Shown: piece by piece, positions 13,334 to 14,022 of the stretch
Layout: each line of letters starts with the position of its first letter
Position numbering within the stretch: the first letter of the stretch is position 1
NCBI GenBank assembly: GCA_017538865.1
Contig: JAFYIA010000040.1
Location: 1-14,022, forward strand
Source of the DNA: Aeriscardovia sp.
Lineage (GTDB): Bacteria; Actinomycetota; Actinomycetes; Actinomycetales; Bifidobacteriaceae
Reading direction: 5' to 3'
Length of the DNA: 14,022 bases
Position numbers and translations under genes: made by a program
The notes under the pieces: generated by a model
What the model was told of the DNA's origin: nothing
Database searches by the model: none
The model's input: the letters and a program-made list of their open reading frames with translations, nothing else

Positions 13334-14022
13334 TTAATTCGATCCCGAGGCGGATGTGGAAGAAGAGCCTTGGGAACCCGACTTGCTTTGGGAAGATGAA
13401 GTTGAAGACTTAGAGCTGGATCCGGCGCTTTGCGCGGAAGGGTTCTGGCAGTAGACGGTGATGGTGGATCCGGAGTCCACGCTGCCTCCGGAGGTAGCGA
13501 GGCTCTCGCCGCTGGGGGCCTGGAGGTTTTCAACCACCCAGTCGCCCTGGGCGTTTTGAGGGGCGAGCTTCACTTTGAGCCCCAAAGACTCCAAAGCATT
13601 TCTCACCACAGACAGCACCTCCCCCCTCAGTTCGGAGGGGACTGTCACTTTTGGAGCCCCCGCCGAGACGTTCAAGGTGATCGTCGCCCCTTGGGACACC
13701 GCGCTGCCTCCCTGGGGATCCGTACTTATGACCGTCCCCTTGGGGACCGAAGAGCTGTTTTCCTGCTTTATGGAAATGTTAAACCCGTCCTGGGAGAGGA
13801 TGGTCTGCGCCTCGCCTTCGCTCTTGCCCGCCAGGGAGGGCACCGTGGTCTGCCCGCTGGAGATGAAGAGGGTGATCTTCGTCCCTTCAGACGTCTTCGT
13901 TCCTGCGGCGGGGGACGTCCCCGTAACTTTGTCTTTGGGGATAGTGGGGGAGTTTTGCACTTCCACCGATCCCACCGTGAATCCGGAGACGCTCAGGCTC
14001 TGCTCCGCTTCCTGCTCCGTCA
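13334..14022 (-). CDS. PASTA-repeat protein, C-terminal part (probable PknB/PknL-type Ser/Thr kinase; 5' partial)
   Basis: The frame is open from the right edge to a TAA at 13334-13336, giving 228 visible codons. An apparent start at 13975 is only an internal GTG. Three PASTA repeats are seen: visible residues 1-57 (partial), 58-124 (opening VPSLAGKSEGEA) and 125-194 (opening VPSELRGEV). Each has the usual short helix, the VPKGTVISTDPQGG-type turn and a closing strand; the third is more divergent and carries a Cys in VYCQNP. A 34-residue Ser/Gly-rich tail follows. PASTA repeats face the outside of the cell and sense muropeptides or lipid II, usually as the C-terminus of a membrane Ser/Thr kinase. 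The kinase domain is outside the window, so that identity is inferred. The nearby prenyl synthase and acyltransferase agree with an actinobacterial pknL-like neighbourhood. Confidence 0.9.
   Translation of the reverse strand, partial: TEQEAEQSLSVSGFTVGSVEVQNSPTIPKDKVTGTSPAAGTKTSEGTKITLFISSGQTTVPSLAGKSEGEAQTILSQDGFNISIKQENSSSVPKGTVISTDPQGGSAVSQGATITLNVSAGAPKVTVPSELRGEVLSVVRNALESLGLKVKLAPQNAQGDWVVENLQAPSGESLATSGGSVDSGSTITVYCQNPSAQSAGSSSKSSTSSSQSKSGSQGSSSTSASGSN

Overview
The window looks like a chromosomal segment from a moderate-GC, probably host-associated member of the class Actinomycetes. The sigma factor, the prenyl synthase, the PASTA-repeat protein and the PlsC-type acyltransferase all read as actinobacterial housekeeping proteins. 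The choloylglycine-hydrolase homologue and the large LPXTG adhesin suggest a mucosal or gut habitat. No genus can be named from sequence alone. Codon use is unusual for this group: in the sigma-factor gene 18 of 26 Arg codons are AGG and 13 of 23 Ile codons are ATA.

Layout. Positions 1-2355 (+) hold the 3' end of secA, a ROK-family sugar kinase and a choloylglycine-hydrolase-family enzyme, packed as one probable operon. A bidirectional terminator (2374-2402) separates it from a convergent MFS transporter (2415-3854, -). The transporter has a promoter whose -10 box sits inside a perfect inverted repeat, plus a tandem 15-bp repeat upstream. A 1.15-kb AT-richer non-coding stretch follows. Next comes a 1303-residue sortase-anchored surface protein (5005-8916, +) with three tandem modules that end in SpaA/Cna-B-like domains, an LPLTG anchor and a good promoter at 4829-4857. 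Another 0.9-kb non-coding, hairpin-rich stretch follows, with one clear terminator at 9221-9256.

The right third is conserved housekeeping. It holds a PlsC-like acyltransferase (9827-10552, +), a convergent prenyl diphosphate synthase whose 3' end overlaps it by 20 bp (10533-11651, -), a divergent short RpoD-like sigma factor (11775-12821, +), and the C-terminal PASTA repeats of a protein, probably a Ser/Thr kinase, running off the right edge (13334-14022, -). The 0.5-kb gap between the sigma gene and the PASTA gene holds terminators and an unexplained nested hairpin array.

How it fits together. SecA exports pre-proteins, including the adhesin made nearby. The prenyl synthase, the acyltransferase and the PASTA protein belong to envelope isoprenoid, phospholipid and cell-wall-sensing functions. 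The ROK kinase and the N-terminal-nucleophile hydrolase appear to be co-expressed with secA. No mobile element, CRISPR array, rRNA or tRNA was recognised. No obviously new system is visible; the least conventional items are the modular adhesin with its base-composition break, the regulatory dyads and the structured gap at 13127-13242.
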